A stretch of DNA of 64,000 nt from Pelodera strongyloides (GCA_036852015.1 JAANDG010000130.1:62001-126000); one strand, 5' to 3'. Positions 48,677 to 60,068 are shown, numbered from the stretch's first letter. Numbers and translations are program-made. Notes: generated by a model not told the origin, from the sequence alone.

Positions 48677-48951
48677 TAGGGCGCGTTCGGGTTGCTCTTT
48701 CCGAAAGGAAAACATGCAAATTTATCGTTCGGGTTGGCTGTTTCCGAAAGGATTTAATGCTTTGAGAAAGCAAAAAACACAGTATGAATTTGCATGTTGA
48801 ACATGCAAATTTATGAATTAGCATGGTTAACATGCAAATTCATACTGTATTTTTGGCTTTCTCAAAGCATTAAATCCTTTCGGAAACAGCCAACCCGAAC
48901 GATAAATTTGCATGTTTGCCTTTCGGAAAAAGCAACCCGAACGCGCCCTTA
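48677..48951. mobile_element. TA-flanked MITE at the left edge of duplicon copy 2
   Basis: Tips GGGCGCGTTCGGGTTG and CAACCCGAACGCGCCC, TA at both ends, long arms (TTTCCGAAAGGATTTAATGC and complement), plus several ATGCAAATTTAT copies. The homology to copy 1 begins at the TA that ends this element. Confidence 0.88.
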
Positions 48952-49030
48952 CATCGAAGCAGCTGCAAATGTGTTCAGTTAAAATGTGTGTTTCTTACTT
49001 ATTCCAATTCTTATATGCAACAAGATCACA

Positions 49031-50109
49031 ATGTCCTCGTTTTCGTGGACAATAACCAACGACTCGTTCGATTTTTTCAATTACCCATCAATTAATGGGT
49101 CCTGGATATTTAACGCTCCTGAACTACGGTTGGTTTTATTGTTGTTACTCATATCCCTTTCTATTTTTTCCTTCTGTCACTCGCTCGCTCTCTTTCTCTC
49201 TCTCTCTCCCTTTCACACGTAAACCATTCAAACGATATAATATAGCACGCGGTTTTGTGAAACGTATGATGTGTGCATATCCATGTAGTACGTACAAGTA
49301 ATGGCTGCCAAACACCATATTTCTCGCACATAATGCCCACAATTTTCATAATAGAGGGAAATTAGTTTTCAAAACAGCGTGTCACACATCTTTAAAAATT
49401 TCAGTTTTTTAGCATGCGTCGTTTACCCATATTTCTCACCGCAGTCTTTGTCATTTCCTTTTTCAACATTGTTGCGGTCAAGATAATGTTATCAAACACG
49501 CCGCTGTCCATGCGCAAGTACAGCCATACTATGATGATGGTCGTGGTCAGTTATTAGAGGTTGTAAACTTTTTTTTGTATAAACATGGTGCGCCTGGGTG
49601 CGGAAATGGTGTCAATGACGGTTATGGCAACATTTGGAGTTGGCGCTACAATGGCGCGAGATATACGCCGCTTGGACGCCAAATTCGTGCTATGTGTACG
49701 GTACGCATTTGACGTGCTTCAACACTGGAATAAACAACAGATTGATTCAGGCATCATCAACATTAATTGGATTGGTTTCAAATGGTGTCTATCACCCTTA
49801 TCTTTACGGCAGAGATACAATTTTTATGTGCTCAATATCCATTCTACACACATTCACAAATGCGGTCCCAATACAACTATGCGTGGTGCGTTCGTTCTCT
49901 TTGATAGCTAATTTTACGTGGGCCTCTAACTAAGCCGTAAATATTATCATAGCAGTAATTCCTGCTTTATATAATAAAAGATAAGACATACGTTGCAAAG
50001 CATGCAAACTTCTTTTAATATATTTCAGATACCTGCTGTTGAGGTGCTCTTTCTTTAGGTATTTACCAGTTTTCGGTGTTACTCAGATCGAATGGTGTCG
50101 TTACTAGAA
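49031..50109 (+). pseudogene. Str-superfamily-type chemoreceptor pseudogene (duplicon copy 2), 3' half missing
   Basis: First exon 49031-49128 keeps ATG (MSSFSWTITNDSFDFF). Second exon from 49413 (MRRLPIFLTAVFVISFFN) shows the same deletion and TAG after MMMVVVSY as copy 1. 49640-49915 has NGVYHPYLYGRDTIFM and NAVPIQLCVVRSF with the same lost donor. Exon from 50029 (IPAVEVLFL) has an in-frame TAG at 50056-50058 where copy 1 reads Ser. After 50109 the TM5-TM7 exons are gone and TTAA elements follow. Certainly non-functional. The lesions shared with copy 1 imply that decay began before the duplication. Confidence 0.85.
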
Positions 50110-50124
50110 CAGCGGAGATTTACG

Positions 50125-50313
50125 TTAAAGCGAAATACCGGTCGGTTTTTGAAACACATCGAGTAGACCGTAGACCAGCATTCTTATGCAGCTTATGCGA
50201 ATGAACATAAATTAGCATAAAAAATCGAGCTAAATTCGAGCAAACTAGCATAAATACGTAAGAATTCAGCTGTCCACGATGCGTTTCAAAAACCGGCCGA
50301 TATTTCGCTTTAA
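50125..50313. mobile_element. TTAA MITE, AGCGAAATAC family
   Basis: TTAA-AGCGAAATACCGGTCGGTT and AACCGGCCGATATTTCGCT-TTAA, same family as 13650. It interrupts the receptor remnant. Its right TTAA (50310-50313) is also the left TTAA of the next element. Confidence 0.88.
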
Positions 50314-50740
50314 AGGAAGGCACTCACTTCAAATTCAACTTTTTTATTAGATTTTTATTAGATGCAAGAAGATTTATAAAACAATATGCAGCCAGTAAAA
50401 AGCCACATAAAAGCGAGCTCAGGGAGAGAAATCAATGAAAATGGGTTTTGGTAAATGACCGTCGCCGGTGCATATATGCAATTGTCAGGGGTACTTGGAG
50501 AGTGAACAGCCTGCAGTGTTACACCTGGCGCGTGGTTTATCACTGCAGGGTATTTATTATGAAACTCTATACGGGCAATTATAAACTACGGTATATAAGT
50601 AAAAGTCATAAACAGGGATTTCTCTCGCTGAGTTCGTTTTGCCGTACTTTGGCGCTGGAATCGTCGTTTTCTTCACATACTTGAACAATTAATGAAAAGC
50701 GAATAAAAAATACGAATTTGTAGTGAGTGCGATCCTTTAA
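50310..50740. mobile_element. TTAA element, AGGAAGGCACTCACT tips
   Basis: TTAA-AGGAAGGCACTCACTTCAAA on the left; TTTGTAGTGAGTGCGATCCT-TTAA on the right, so the tips are inverted with few mismatches. The interior is non-coding. The right TTAA (50737-50740) is shared with the next element. Confidence 0.7.
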
Positions 50741-51176
50741 AGGATCGCAGTCACTCCAAAATCATCATTTTTCTTCGAGTTTACTTGTATTTAGTAAAGA
50801 ATAAAGAAACATACTTTACCAAAACCGAATAATTTGAATTCCAACTCAGGGGGTGAACAAGTAGAAAAGTAGTTCTACTTAACTACCACAGGATTATGAA
50901 ACGTGTAGTGATATGCCTGCAGACCCTTGCAGTATATGTAAAGATATAATATGCAGATATTTGCCGAAATAATTTGCATACTCCCGATCGGAAAGAAGCT
51001 GTATGAACACGTTTCGTGATCCTGTGGTAGTTAAGTAGAACTACTTTTCTACTTGTTCACTCCCTGAGTTCGAATTCAAATTATTCGGTTTTGGTAAAGT
51101 ATTTGTCTCTATTCTTTACTAAATACAAGTAAACTCGAAGAAAAACGACGATTTTGTAGTGACTGCGATCCTTTAA
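50737..51176. mobile_element. TTAA MITE, AGGATCGCAGTCACT family
   Basis: TTAA-AGGATCGCAGTCACTCC and TAGTGACTGCGATCCT-TTAA with ~165-nt complementary arms (ACTACCACAGGAT and complement; ATTATTCGGTTTTGG and complement). One-ended relatives: 45180-45260 (GTGACTGCGACCCTTTAA). Confidence 0.88.
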
Positions 51177-51355
51177 GGAAAGCACGGTAGTTTTTATTCA
51201 TGCAAGTTTAGCTTTTTTTGTTCAAAAGTCATTGAAAATCCGTTTCAAAACCCGGATGCAATACCGCTTTAATAGTGTTTACCGTTGCGACACGGTAGCT
51301 TCACGTAACTGAGCAACACGACGATACGCGCGAAAACTGACACATGGTAGCACTA
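51177..51355. other. Repeat debris
   Basis: Starts from the last TTAA of the stack and contains GTTTCAAAACCCGG and AATACCGCTTTAA, reminiscent of an AGCGAAATAC-family end. Nothing else is recognised. Confidence 0.4.
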
Positions 51356-52445
51356 TGAAGATCTGAAGAGATAACGTTTATGCATGTTATAATTCAGAAG
51401 GATTTTGAAAGAAGATGCGAGTTCCGAAAACTTAGCACTGACCTTAACTAACTACAGAAACAGGGCTACGTTCTCGCAATAAAGGGTTTTTCCCATTACA
51501 CTGATGCGAGAAACACGCGTGATTAGTGAACAAAATTGTAAAATTTGTGCAGGAGCAAAAAAAGACGTGTGCGTCGAATTCGCCAGATTTTCGCGAGAGT
51601 CAAAGACTGGTAAAGGCTGAGCGAGATGTGTCTGCGGTCGGGCAGAGTGGCAAAGGCTGAATGAGGTGCGCGGCGAAAACGATTCGCAATGTCACTAATA
51701 ACACAAACTTTCGGTGACCGGTCACCAAATGGTCCCCACCGCAAAAAAAAAAAACATTGGCGACCCGGGTCCGGGTCGTGACCATTTGGCACCCGCTTAG
51801 GGTCCATTTTATAGTCAATTATCGTTATCATAATTACATTAGCTTTGAAGATTTATTTTTAATAAATTACATCGTAAAAATGAAAGTCAACAAGGCGGAT
51901 AGTTCTCTGAAGGTATAATAGCAGAAAATTACAATACTATAAAAAAACTAGGTAAATTACTGATGCGATATTACTGATGATCTTTTTTACTAGTGCATTT
52001 TACTGACATATTTGTTCATTGCAACTACACCACTTCCCATTAGTTCACACTTTTTGATTTTATTTAATACCTACACTGCTTGATAAAGTAAGTTATTCAA
52101 CAATACTCATTTTTGCTTCTTTTTTTGCCGTTTGGTTTTCTAAACTATTGTATGTAACAGTGGCCCCCAATATTTTATTTCGCGACATATACCGTAGTTG
52201 CTTCAATTTCAAATATAAAAATAGTATCACTTTTGCAGACGTCTTGCCATGCCTTTGCGTTTTTGCTTTTCTCATGCGAGATCAGAGCGCGCGGCATCTT
52301 TTGGTTTTAGTAAAATATTAGTATGAGGTTCGCAATTTTAATGGCTGGCATTATCATATATATATGAATACTTTATTCAGTGTACACCGAAGTGTCTTTC
52401 TATCGATTATTGATTGCTTCACTTTTTTTTTTTGCATCCTCTGGT
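51356..52445. other. Conserved non-coding block of copy 2
   Basis: Counterpart of 18955-20000. No gene is supported. Confidence 0.6.
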
Positions 52446-52669
52446 CGGCTTACGCACCGGGTCCCGTTCCAGGTAGAAAACCCGGTACGCGATCCGGATC
52501 GCGTACCAGGTTTTTTGCTGGGTCGGATACCGTGCGGCACAGTACTTGGCTACGGTAGCCGCGACGTATTTTAGAAAACACCCTATAAAGTGCAGAATCG
52601 CGCCCAGCCCCTTCCCGCTTGAAAAATATAATAAACAATATTAACTTTAAGCCAATTAAAGAAATCACT

Positions 52670-53640
52670 TAGAATATTTTATTATAAGACTCCAATGTCA
52701 AATTATACATACGGCAAACATGCAATTACAAAACGTTATAAGATATGGGAAAATGTTATGGAAATGTAATGATGTTAATGATGTAAATATATCAGTAAAG
52801 TGACAATGAGTGCAAACAATTAATTATAATAAGGGTAAAGTCAGCTACATTAACTGCGACGTCAACAATAATCAAACTATGTAACGCGGTTAAATTAAAC
52901 AACAGAGTTATGCCAAGAGTTAATCTACAAGTCAAAATAGTAACTAAATATGTAACATAAATATATCTAACATAGCTATCATATCTACATATCATATCTA
53001 ACATAAACTAACTACCTAACAACATAAAAAAATAGCCAACAACTCGCGAATAAATTACTTGAACTAATAGCTATAGGTTGCACATACGAGGTAGTGTTCA
53101 AATGCTTCCAGAAATTTTCCCACTAATTCTAAGTGGAGGACGTGTATATGGGAAACCAAAAACCCCGATTTCGCCCCGATCAAGTCCCTCAAAAAATCGG
53201 GCCTTGATCGGGGCGAAATCGGGGTTTTCACTTTCCTGTAAGTACTTCTTATAAACAGTCTGCGTACTAATGACCTCATTTAGTACCCAACAAGTATATT
53301 TCTAAAGCTAAAGCCGTCTGTCTGTATCGTCTCGTTCCCACAACTTCAGGGTTTCTGGATGTGCCGTGTGCTGTATGTGGCATCCGTGCATGTCGGGACA
53401 TGTGGTCAGAATGTCGTGGAACCAATTAGCCGAGCGTTCCGCCATCGCAACTGCATCTAGATTTGACATGTTTTAGCACGATGTGTTTAATTGTCAGGAA
53501 AATGAACCCAAAGAGTACAAAAGACGGAAATAAGACTGCGTATATAGCATAGCACAAATTCGGGTTTCCAGTGATGAGTGCTCATAACATTGGCTTGCAA
53601 ATTAGAGTTCTAGTCCCGTCATCTTATTTGGTGTTCATTC
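52670..53640. other. AT-rich interior of the insertion, no supported gene
   Basis: 52700-53060 is very AT-rich with many ATATCTA/CATAT repeats. 53148-53240 is a separate inverted repeat. The rest has no splice-bounded frame. Confidence 0.35.
53148..53240. repeat. Inverted-repeat element, GGGAAACCAAAAACCCCGAT family
   Basis: GGGAAACCAAAAACCCCGAT then TTCGCCCCGATCAAG at the left; CTTGATCGGGGCGAAATCGG and GGTTTTCACTTTCC at the right. Tight hairpin of ~90 bp. Relative at 41612-41710. Confidence 0.8.
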
Positions 53641-53700
53641 CTAAACTCAGGAAATAACTTTAGGCTTTAGGCTCAACACAAAAGAGGTAATATTCGTTAC

Positions 53701-54253
53701 ATGCCCCAAAGAGTTGTGCGCGTCGAAGAATATTTTAATAAACATTTAAAAATTCACACCAACCTTGATGCTGCAGATATTTCTTGCAAGTTGCGAAGCA
53801 CGAAGCGTTGCAGTGAAGCAGAATCCGTCGCGTTAATATCCTCACGTAAGATGTCATCCCTGAATAATTTATTTAAAGTGAAGAAAACGCCATTTGTTTG
53901 CCCACTATGACGCCTAGAAGCTATAGCCAAAAATAAAAGATTCTATTGGAGAATTTCTTATGGTAGGTACTAGGTTGTAAAGGTAACGTAAGGACAGAGT
54001 TCTTAGAAAACAGTGTATCATAATTTGTGCCTTAAGTTTATGGTTCATAATTCATAGCCTTGGATAAATCAGTGACGTTTCACCACGCAATACATTCCAT
54101 TTATAATTGTATAAACATTTTCAAATTAACTGTATTAAACATGATATTTCCAGAAGCCGGAAGAGCCACGAGGAGGCGGAGCCCGACACTGATACTTAAG
54201 TCCCTCACGAGAAGATACAAGGAGGCTCAAGAGACGACTATGATTATACTTTG
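53701..54253 (+). CDS. Weak candidate exons inside the insertion
   Basis: An ATG frame at 53701-53910 (MPQRVVRVEEYFNKHLKIH...) is basic and soluble in composition. At 54153 a TTTCCAG acceptor opens AGRATRRRSPTLILKSLTRR then stop near 54252. The two are not shown to join. No family is recognised. They may be gene fragments carried by the insertion or chance. Confidence 0.2.
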
Positions 54254-54646
54254 ATTATCTTATATTCCGTTTTCCGATAAATGATATTTCTCTTATCCGT
54301 GTCTCACACTTTATCCGTGTCCCACATTTTACTAGGTACAAGCTTTTCGCACCTAACTAATCATAACTGGCGGTACAACAATATAGGCTTTTCGCCGTTC
54401 TCGCTTTCAATAAGCAGAAAAATTCTCACGTATGTATTAGACCACATTTAGCAGAAAATCTAGCCCCCCATCGGGAATTTCACCATGTAAAAAGCGCTAG
54501 AGGTTACCCAGCACTAGCCGAGAAGTAGCCAGTGATCTAAAGTCACCAACCTGGAGTTTGCGTTGCCGAGCACATGAGTCTGTGGTCTGTGTCATCGCAT
54601 TTATTTTACCACTCCGTGTCAGTGATCATTTCTGTCGGTTGTGCAG

Positions 54647-54856
54647 TTGAAAGCGCCCGATCGTGTCCTAAACAACAATGTGGAAAATATATATGACCAT
54701 CATATAAGGCTTCCCATGGATCCTAAAGCAACAGGAAAGTGCGAGTCTCACCTTCACAACTTCTGGAATTCATATACAATCCCAATGATCATATCTCACA
54801 TCGCACAGGCTCGCAAACGGTTGAGTGAGAGAAAATGCGCTAAAATGGGAGTATAA
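54647..54856 (+). CDS. Candidate terminal exon, unrecognised
   Basis: A GTTGTGCAG acceptor is followed by 69 codons in phase 0 (LKAPDRVLNNNVENIYDHHI ... MIISHIAQARKRLSERKCA) ending TAA. The mixed hydrophilic composition with an amphipathic basic end looks protein-like rather than random. The preceding exon is unknown. Confidence 0.33.
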   Translation: MKAPDRVLNNNVENIYDHHIRLPMDPKATGKCESHLHNFWNSYTIPMIISHIAQARKRLSERKCAKMGV

Positions 54857-55082
54857 GACAGTCGTCAGGTCGTCACAGAAATTCGAATGAAACCGAACCT
54901 CTGTCCCATAATAATACATTAAAACAACAAATACGTACATTCTTCCATCATTCAATATTGGTGTTTATCGTGGTCCAAAACTGGCGCGGTTGCACTTGCT
55001 CAAGCCTGAAAGGAAAACGCATCTATAAGAACATCCAGGAAATAGTCAGTTCTTCTCAATAGGTCATCCATAAAACTTACTT

Positions 55083-55372
55083 TTATATCATTATCCTCCC
55101 TTCCTTCTTCTTCGAAGCGAGCAGGCACGTTTCCCTAGCAAAATAACTGTTAATATAGGTTAAATAGAAGAGAACATCGAAAATTACAAAACTCGTAGCT
55201 TTGGAAAATGACACCACGTGTAGGTAAGAATTTTGTACTTATAAACTGTAAAACTTACGGCATACATACCGATCTGTCTCCATAGCGTCGCTAATCCGTA
55301 ATAACCAGCCCAGTTCTATCCAGCCGAACTCCGGTACCGCCACGAAGCAGTCGAAGTCTTTGTTGCAGACGT
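55083..55372 (-). CDS. Candidate two-exon 3' end of an unrecognised gene
   Basis: Minus-strand exon 55270-55372 (TATTTCAG acceptor; VCNKDFDCFVAVPEFGWIEL then GWLLRISDAMETD; donor CG|GTATGT) joins in phase with 55083-55134 (R-ETCLLASKKKEGRIMI-stop). The split codon CG|G and both consensus splice sites support it. Two cysteines are spaced CNKDFDC. The upstream exon may lie near 55450-55500 but its frame does not connect. It lies within the 3.3-kb insertion. Confidence 0.42.
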
Positions 55373-56233
55373 CTGAAATATTATGTGTAGTAAAGAAAAC
55401 TGTAACAAAAAATGCAAAGCTATTTATTGGATCTAAACATACCATAAAGCGTATTATTTCATTTCATCATCCTCGTTCCATGTCTTCATCGAAGCGGTAC
55501 ATGTACATGACTACCTGTTGCAAACAATAATATAGAAATTCGAAGAAAACGAACAAAAATAAGAACAAGTCGAAAAGCCGAGATTCTCCAAAAAAAAAGA
55601 TAAATAAACATGCAAAGTGCATGCGAGGCAAACGAACCGGGTTCCGAACCCGGAACGGGACTCGGTTCGTTTTACGTACCGGTACGTACAGTAATACGAG
55701 CCGCCCAGGCGGAACGGGACCCGGTTCGTAAGGTCTAGCCGGAACGGGACCCGGTTCGTTCGCGCACATAGTCGCTCTGGCTGGATGGTAGTGTGCCCGT
55801 GCGCGCGCACGGCCTTATAATAATAATAATTCTCGACTGTTGGTTTCGTTTTGTTTGTTATGTGTCTGTTTTTAGAACTTTGTCTGTTCTGGAAACTGTG
55901 CTGAGTATAGATTTCGCTGTCATATTTTTATCACAAACCGGTATCTTCCTCAATGCGAACATAAATATTCCTCTTTCAGAAACGTATGGATTTCAACATT
56001 GACTCGATGCGCTTGAGCTGCTACGATTGATCTGATGCGGTTGAGCTGAATGCTTGAGCTGAAGGAAGAATTATCAGAGCCGGAAGTTCAGCTATTTCTG
56101 GTTGCTGGTCGTCACATTTTCGAAATGCCTTGTGAGTTTCTTACAGTTGACAGCTTGATTTGTCTTTATTTTCTTTGTGTTCAGGCGACCCATAAATGAT
56201 TGAAGTGAAGAAGTGAGGTTTTCTTCCTGCTTA

Positions 56234-56946
56234 CTATGATCTTTGTTTCCGAGTATTTTCCGCCAATTCTCCGAGCTCGGCCCGCGGAAAAACCAGCAAG
56301 TTTTTTAGTATTTTCCTACTAGGTTTTTACGCGGGCCGAGCTCGGAGAATTGGCGGAAAATACTCGGAAACACTCTCTCGTCGCGGAGGGCGCAGACAAT
56401 GATACACCTCCCACCGCACGCCGCACCGCGGCAAAAAACCGCCGCCTATACAAAAAATAATAATAATAACGAATAATAATACATTAAGCAAATAATAATG
56501 TTTATTTTAATATTAACAAAACAACAACAAAAAAGTAAACAGCGGCAAAATAGGAAAGAGGCGCTGATGAATGCTCTATGTCTATTTTAATACTATTTTA
56601 GAAGGCAAAAACAAATATAGGACTAAATAAATACCCAAGGTTCAAGATCATGCAAAAGGAATGCCTCGAAAAAACCTCTACGGGACTACATAAACACTTA
56701 TGATAACCAAATTTAAGTCATAACAGGGTTGTAAAAATCATTTCTTCTGTTTGACCCTTAAAAAACACTTCTGTTTGACCTTGTGCAAATCCCGAGCTCG
56801 GCCCGCCGATTTCCCGAGCTCGGCCCGAGAACCTCAAAGTTTCCGAGCTTTTTCCGAGAATCTTCTCGGAGAATACTCGGGAAATAGGCGGAAAATCCTC
56901 GGAAAGGCCTAGTTTCTCGGAAAATGCTCGGGATTCATTAACGGAG
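56234..56946. mobile_element. 713-bp TA-flanked insertion in copy 2
   Basis: Copy 1 (20420-20435) reads TTCCTGCTTAGATGCTGCGG. Copy 2 reads CTTCCTGCTTA, element, GGAGTAGATGCTGCGG, so TA is duplicated exactly. It contains a strong palindrome (56246-56290 with 56330-56372, tip TGTTTCCGAGTATTTTCCGC) and many CCGAGCTCGG and TCTCGGA(A) copies near both ends. No transposase frame is seen. Confidence 0.85.
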
Positions 56947-57066
56947 TAGATGCTGCGGTTACTTGCTTTGCCCTGAATTGTTCTATGGCTTGAGCCGTCG
57001 TTAAGCATGCTTGTTACCAATGTGTTCTACGAAATTATTGGTCGATGTTTCTTAAGCACATAAGGC

Positions 57067-57712
57067 GGCACTATGTCAAGAAGAGGGGCCATCGCGGCGA
57101 GCGGCCATTTTTCGCCGCGCCGCCGGTAAGCCCCGCCCCCTGGACTGTAGGGAAAGGGCACAGCCGGAGGGCACATTTCGAAAACAAGTGAGAGGGAAAA
57201 GGAGGAATAGTGTGAAACTGATATAAAATAGACTATCCATAAAGGGAAAGCAAATAGGGCGATCATTAGCAATTTACACACAATTTAGACTCGTATCTAG
57301 TTTTTACATACAATTTAGACTCGGCCCACACAATTTAGGCTCGTCTCTAGTTTTTAGAATTTAGAGATAGGCGAAAGTCTCCACACCAACACGCGCTACT
57401 TTTGTCTCTATTGCATCCACATAGCTAAATGGGATATTTATTAAAATGAGCAAGGAATAGGGATAGGGGTATGGCGCGTCCCGCTCCCAAAATAATGCGT
57501 GAACTAATCCCCGGTTACACCCATAGCGTATCTTTCCTTTAAGTTTCATTTTAAACAGCCTACTTCTATTTTTGACTAAGTTATACTTCAATTTTGTCTC
57601 CCTCACTTGTAAGCGGTAGCCGCTTTGCCTACAGTCCAGGTGGCGGGGCTTTCCGGCGGCGCGGCGAAAAATGGCCGCTCGCCGCGATGGCCCCTTTTCT
57701 TGACATAGTGCC
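57067..57712. mobile_element. 646-bp GC-tipped TIR element with 8-bp target duplication
   Basis: Inverted ends GGCACTATGTCAAGAAGAGG and CCTTTTCTTGACATAGTGCC continue inward for ~60 nt (GGCCATCGCGGCGAGCGGCC; TTTTCGCCGCGCCGCCGG). CATAAGGC flanks both sides, while copy 1 has it once (20536-20550 region). An 8-bp duplication fits hAT-, P- or Merlin-type transposition. The interior carries no complete transposase. Confidence 0.88.
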
Positions 57713-57800
57713 CATAAGGCCGTATATTCTTCAACATGGCCATGGCCCAGTGTCTTTCTTCTTAAACACATAAGGCCGTCTATTCTTCAACAAGGCCCAG
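57713..57800. repeat. Local tandem duplication next to the TIR element
   Basis: The flank CATAAGGCCGT(A/C)TATTCTTC followed by AACA(T/A)GGC...CCCAG appears twice in a row (about 57713 and 57765), versus once in copy 1 near 20538. Confidence 0.75.
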
Positions 57801-59764
57801 GGTCTTGGCTTCTTCGAGTTATCGGTATTCGGATTTTTGAAGAAATCCGTTGTTGACCCGATTGGATTGATTCTCGTCCCTCATTCGTATACTGTGCCTG
57901 TCAGTCAGAGTGGCGGCTAAGGGGCTAATCTGCTAATCATTGTATTTCGTAAATTTGTCTAGCTCACGTTTAACATGTTGCATTCAGCACGATTGAGTTA
58001 GTGGAGTGAATGGTTGATAAATGGACAGGGACCGGATACACGGGAGCCCCACCACTTACGCACGGTAAGTAGCGATCCCCGCTTCTATTATAACTCTGTT
58101 TGAATTCAGTATTTTTTTTGGGAGAGTCTTTGGAACTCCTAAATCCATTATCACTGGAAATAAATGTCAATTCAGCTAAAATTAGTGTCGCTTTGTGTAG
58201 CTCAGCAAGAGTGTATTCAATGTGTTACACGGGTGTTCGACGATAAACAGATGGTGCTATGCAGATGTGGTTGATTTATAAGGTGTTTTGGAAGTGGAAG
58301 CTTAAGCTTACCATTAAGATCTTTCTTTTAGTTCTATTTCATAATAATGTCTCGTTTCAGATTGGCAGTAATGTGTGGAGATTGGAGAGTTGAAGTACAA
58401 TGCGGAGATGATTTTGTCCGATGCAATCGCTCCGATCCGCCGCTCATTCTTGTCTTCTCTCTCGTTGCACTCGTCTAACCTTCCGTCGTTCAGTTGTGAT
58501 TAAGTTAACATAGAGGATGTTTGACTGTTTGTTACGGCTATTATTATTATTATTATTATTATTATATGACTTATAATACCTGCTGTAGACCTTATTAAGC
58601 GAAAATTCTCTTTGAGTGGTCTCGCGGTTGTATTTTTACTAGTTGTTCTGATATTGTTATCCGACAAAAATATCATGCTCGAGTATTGTTCGATGATGTC
58701 CCTTTGTAAGTGTTCCTAGACTAAGGGTTTATTTTTTGTATATAATAATAAACGTTGTCGTTTACGGTGCGACGGACTATGCCGGCATCGTTGTGTGTGT
58801 TTTGCTATTTGGTTTACGATACCGATTTTATATTTGCGTGCTCGTCTTTCTATTGTTTGTTGATGTATATTGTGGTTCTGGCATACCCATTTGGTATAGT
58901 TTTGTATACGTGACACTGGTTGTCATCAGCTACAGAGATGCTGTGATTTTTGTGTGCTATTTGGTGTCATCCGACACATGTTTGAGTGAGAGCTTGTTGT
59001 GGTATTTATGTGTGACTTTGTGTCATCTGACACATAGGCTAGCGACGTTATCTGACATAGGTTATAAGTTAGTAAGACTTGTCATCTGACACAGGTTAGT
59101 GAGAGCTTGCTGTTATGTTTGTGTTTATATGTGACGTTGAGTGTCATCTGCCACAGGTTATTGATACTTGTCATGTGACATATAGGTTATAAGTTAGTGA
59201 GACTTGTCATCTGACACCGAGGAGTTTACTGTGATTTTTGTGCTTACCTGTGTCATTGAGTGTCATAGTCATCCACATACATAAGTTAATAAGACTCGAT
59301 TGATTGTGCCTTCAATCTGCTTGTAGTTTTTGTGTCGTGAGTGTCTTCCGTGACACACAGTGGACTATGTCGAGGAATGTTTCATTTACCCATTAAGTTT
59401 GAAGAGCGTCGTAGAAATTCATCCTGAATGCTAAAGCAATGGGCAAGCGAAGCAATCGTGGGTAATGTGTGAGTATCGACAAGGAAGTCAAGCTGAATAT
59501 GTTCAAGTTTATCCTCATTGATTTTTTGGATTGTGCTTTGCATACCCCTTTGTTTTCACAATCCATTTCACTTTTTCGTATCTTGTTTCTTTTTACAAGA
59601 TTGAGTCAGCTGAGTCAGCTCAGACTTGGGATCGAGTGCTACTTTATTGCTTTATTAGGCTGTCATCATCTGGCATAGATCTATGCCATAGTGTGTAGTA
59701 GAGCGATGGAGGGTCCCATAATATAAGTTGAATTGTTGTAGTATATTGTCTTTTTGATAAATAT
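57801..59764. other. Non-coding block of copy 2
   Basis: Counterpart of 20570-22650, lacking the SINE-like repeat. It carries the TGTCA-N2-TGACA cluster at about 58964-59220 and an (ATT)n run near 58540. No supported gene. Confidence 0.5.
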
Positions 59765-59770
59765 TTTATT
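59765..59770 (-). terminator. Poly(A) signal AATAAA, copy 2 of the lysine-rich gene
   Basis: Minus-strand AATAAA at the same distance past the stop as in copy 1. Confidence 0.5.
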
Positions 59771-60068
59771 GAACACGGAAAAAAGGTGAAACAGTACTGA
59801 TGCAGCTAACTGCTGACTAACCCGCTTAACTAGGCACGTACTTATTTTCCGAATAAATTAGACTAACACCTAAACTTCTGTAAAGCACATACTTAAATTT
59901 AATTGATTTCGCAGCAATGAAGCGGCAATATTACAAACATACTGTCCTCACTTCATACGCCTCTTCGCTTCATTTTACGAATTCCAATTCATGTTATTTG
60001 ACTATTTATGATATTTGCAAATGAATTATAAACATTACAATTTACATTACAAATATTTAACTCAATTA

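Larger units (their letters stand above)
52446..55771. mobile_element. About 3.3-kb insertion in copy 2 with inverted GGGTCCCGTTCC ends
   Basis: Copy 1 reads TGCATCGCTCTGGTAGTGTG without interruption. Copy 2 has TGCATCCTCTGGT, then 3.3 kb, then GTCGCTCTGG...GGTAGTGTG, so a ~9-bp target (TCGCTCTGG) appears duplicated. Near the left end is ACCGGGTCCCGTTCCAGGTA; near the right end GGAACGGGACCCGGTTCG occurs twice, in opposite orientation. GTACCCGG/CCGGTACG palindromes lie near both ends. The interior contains candidate exons on both strands. No transposase is recognised, so it could be a non-autonomous transposon carrying captured gene fragments. Confidence 0.6.
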
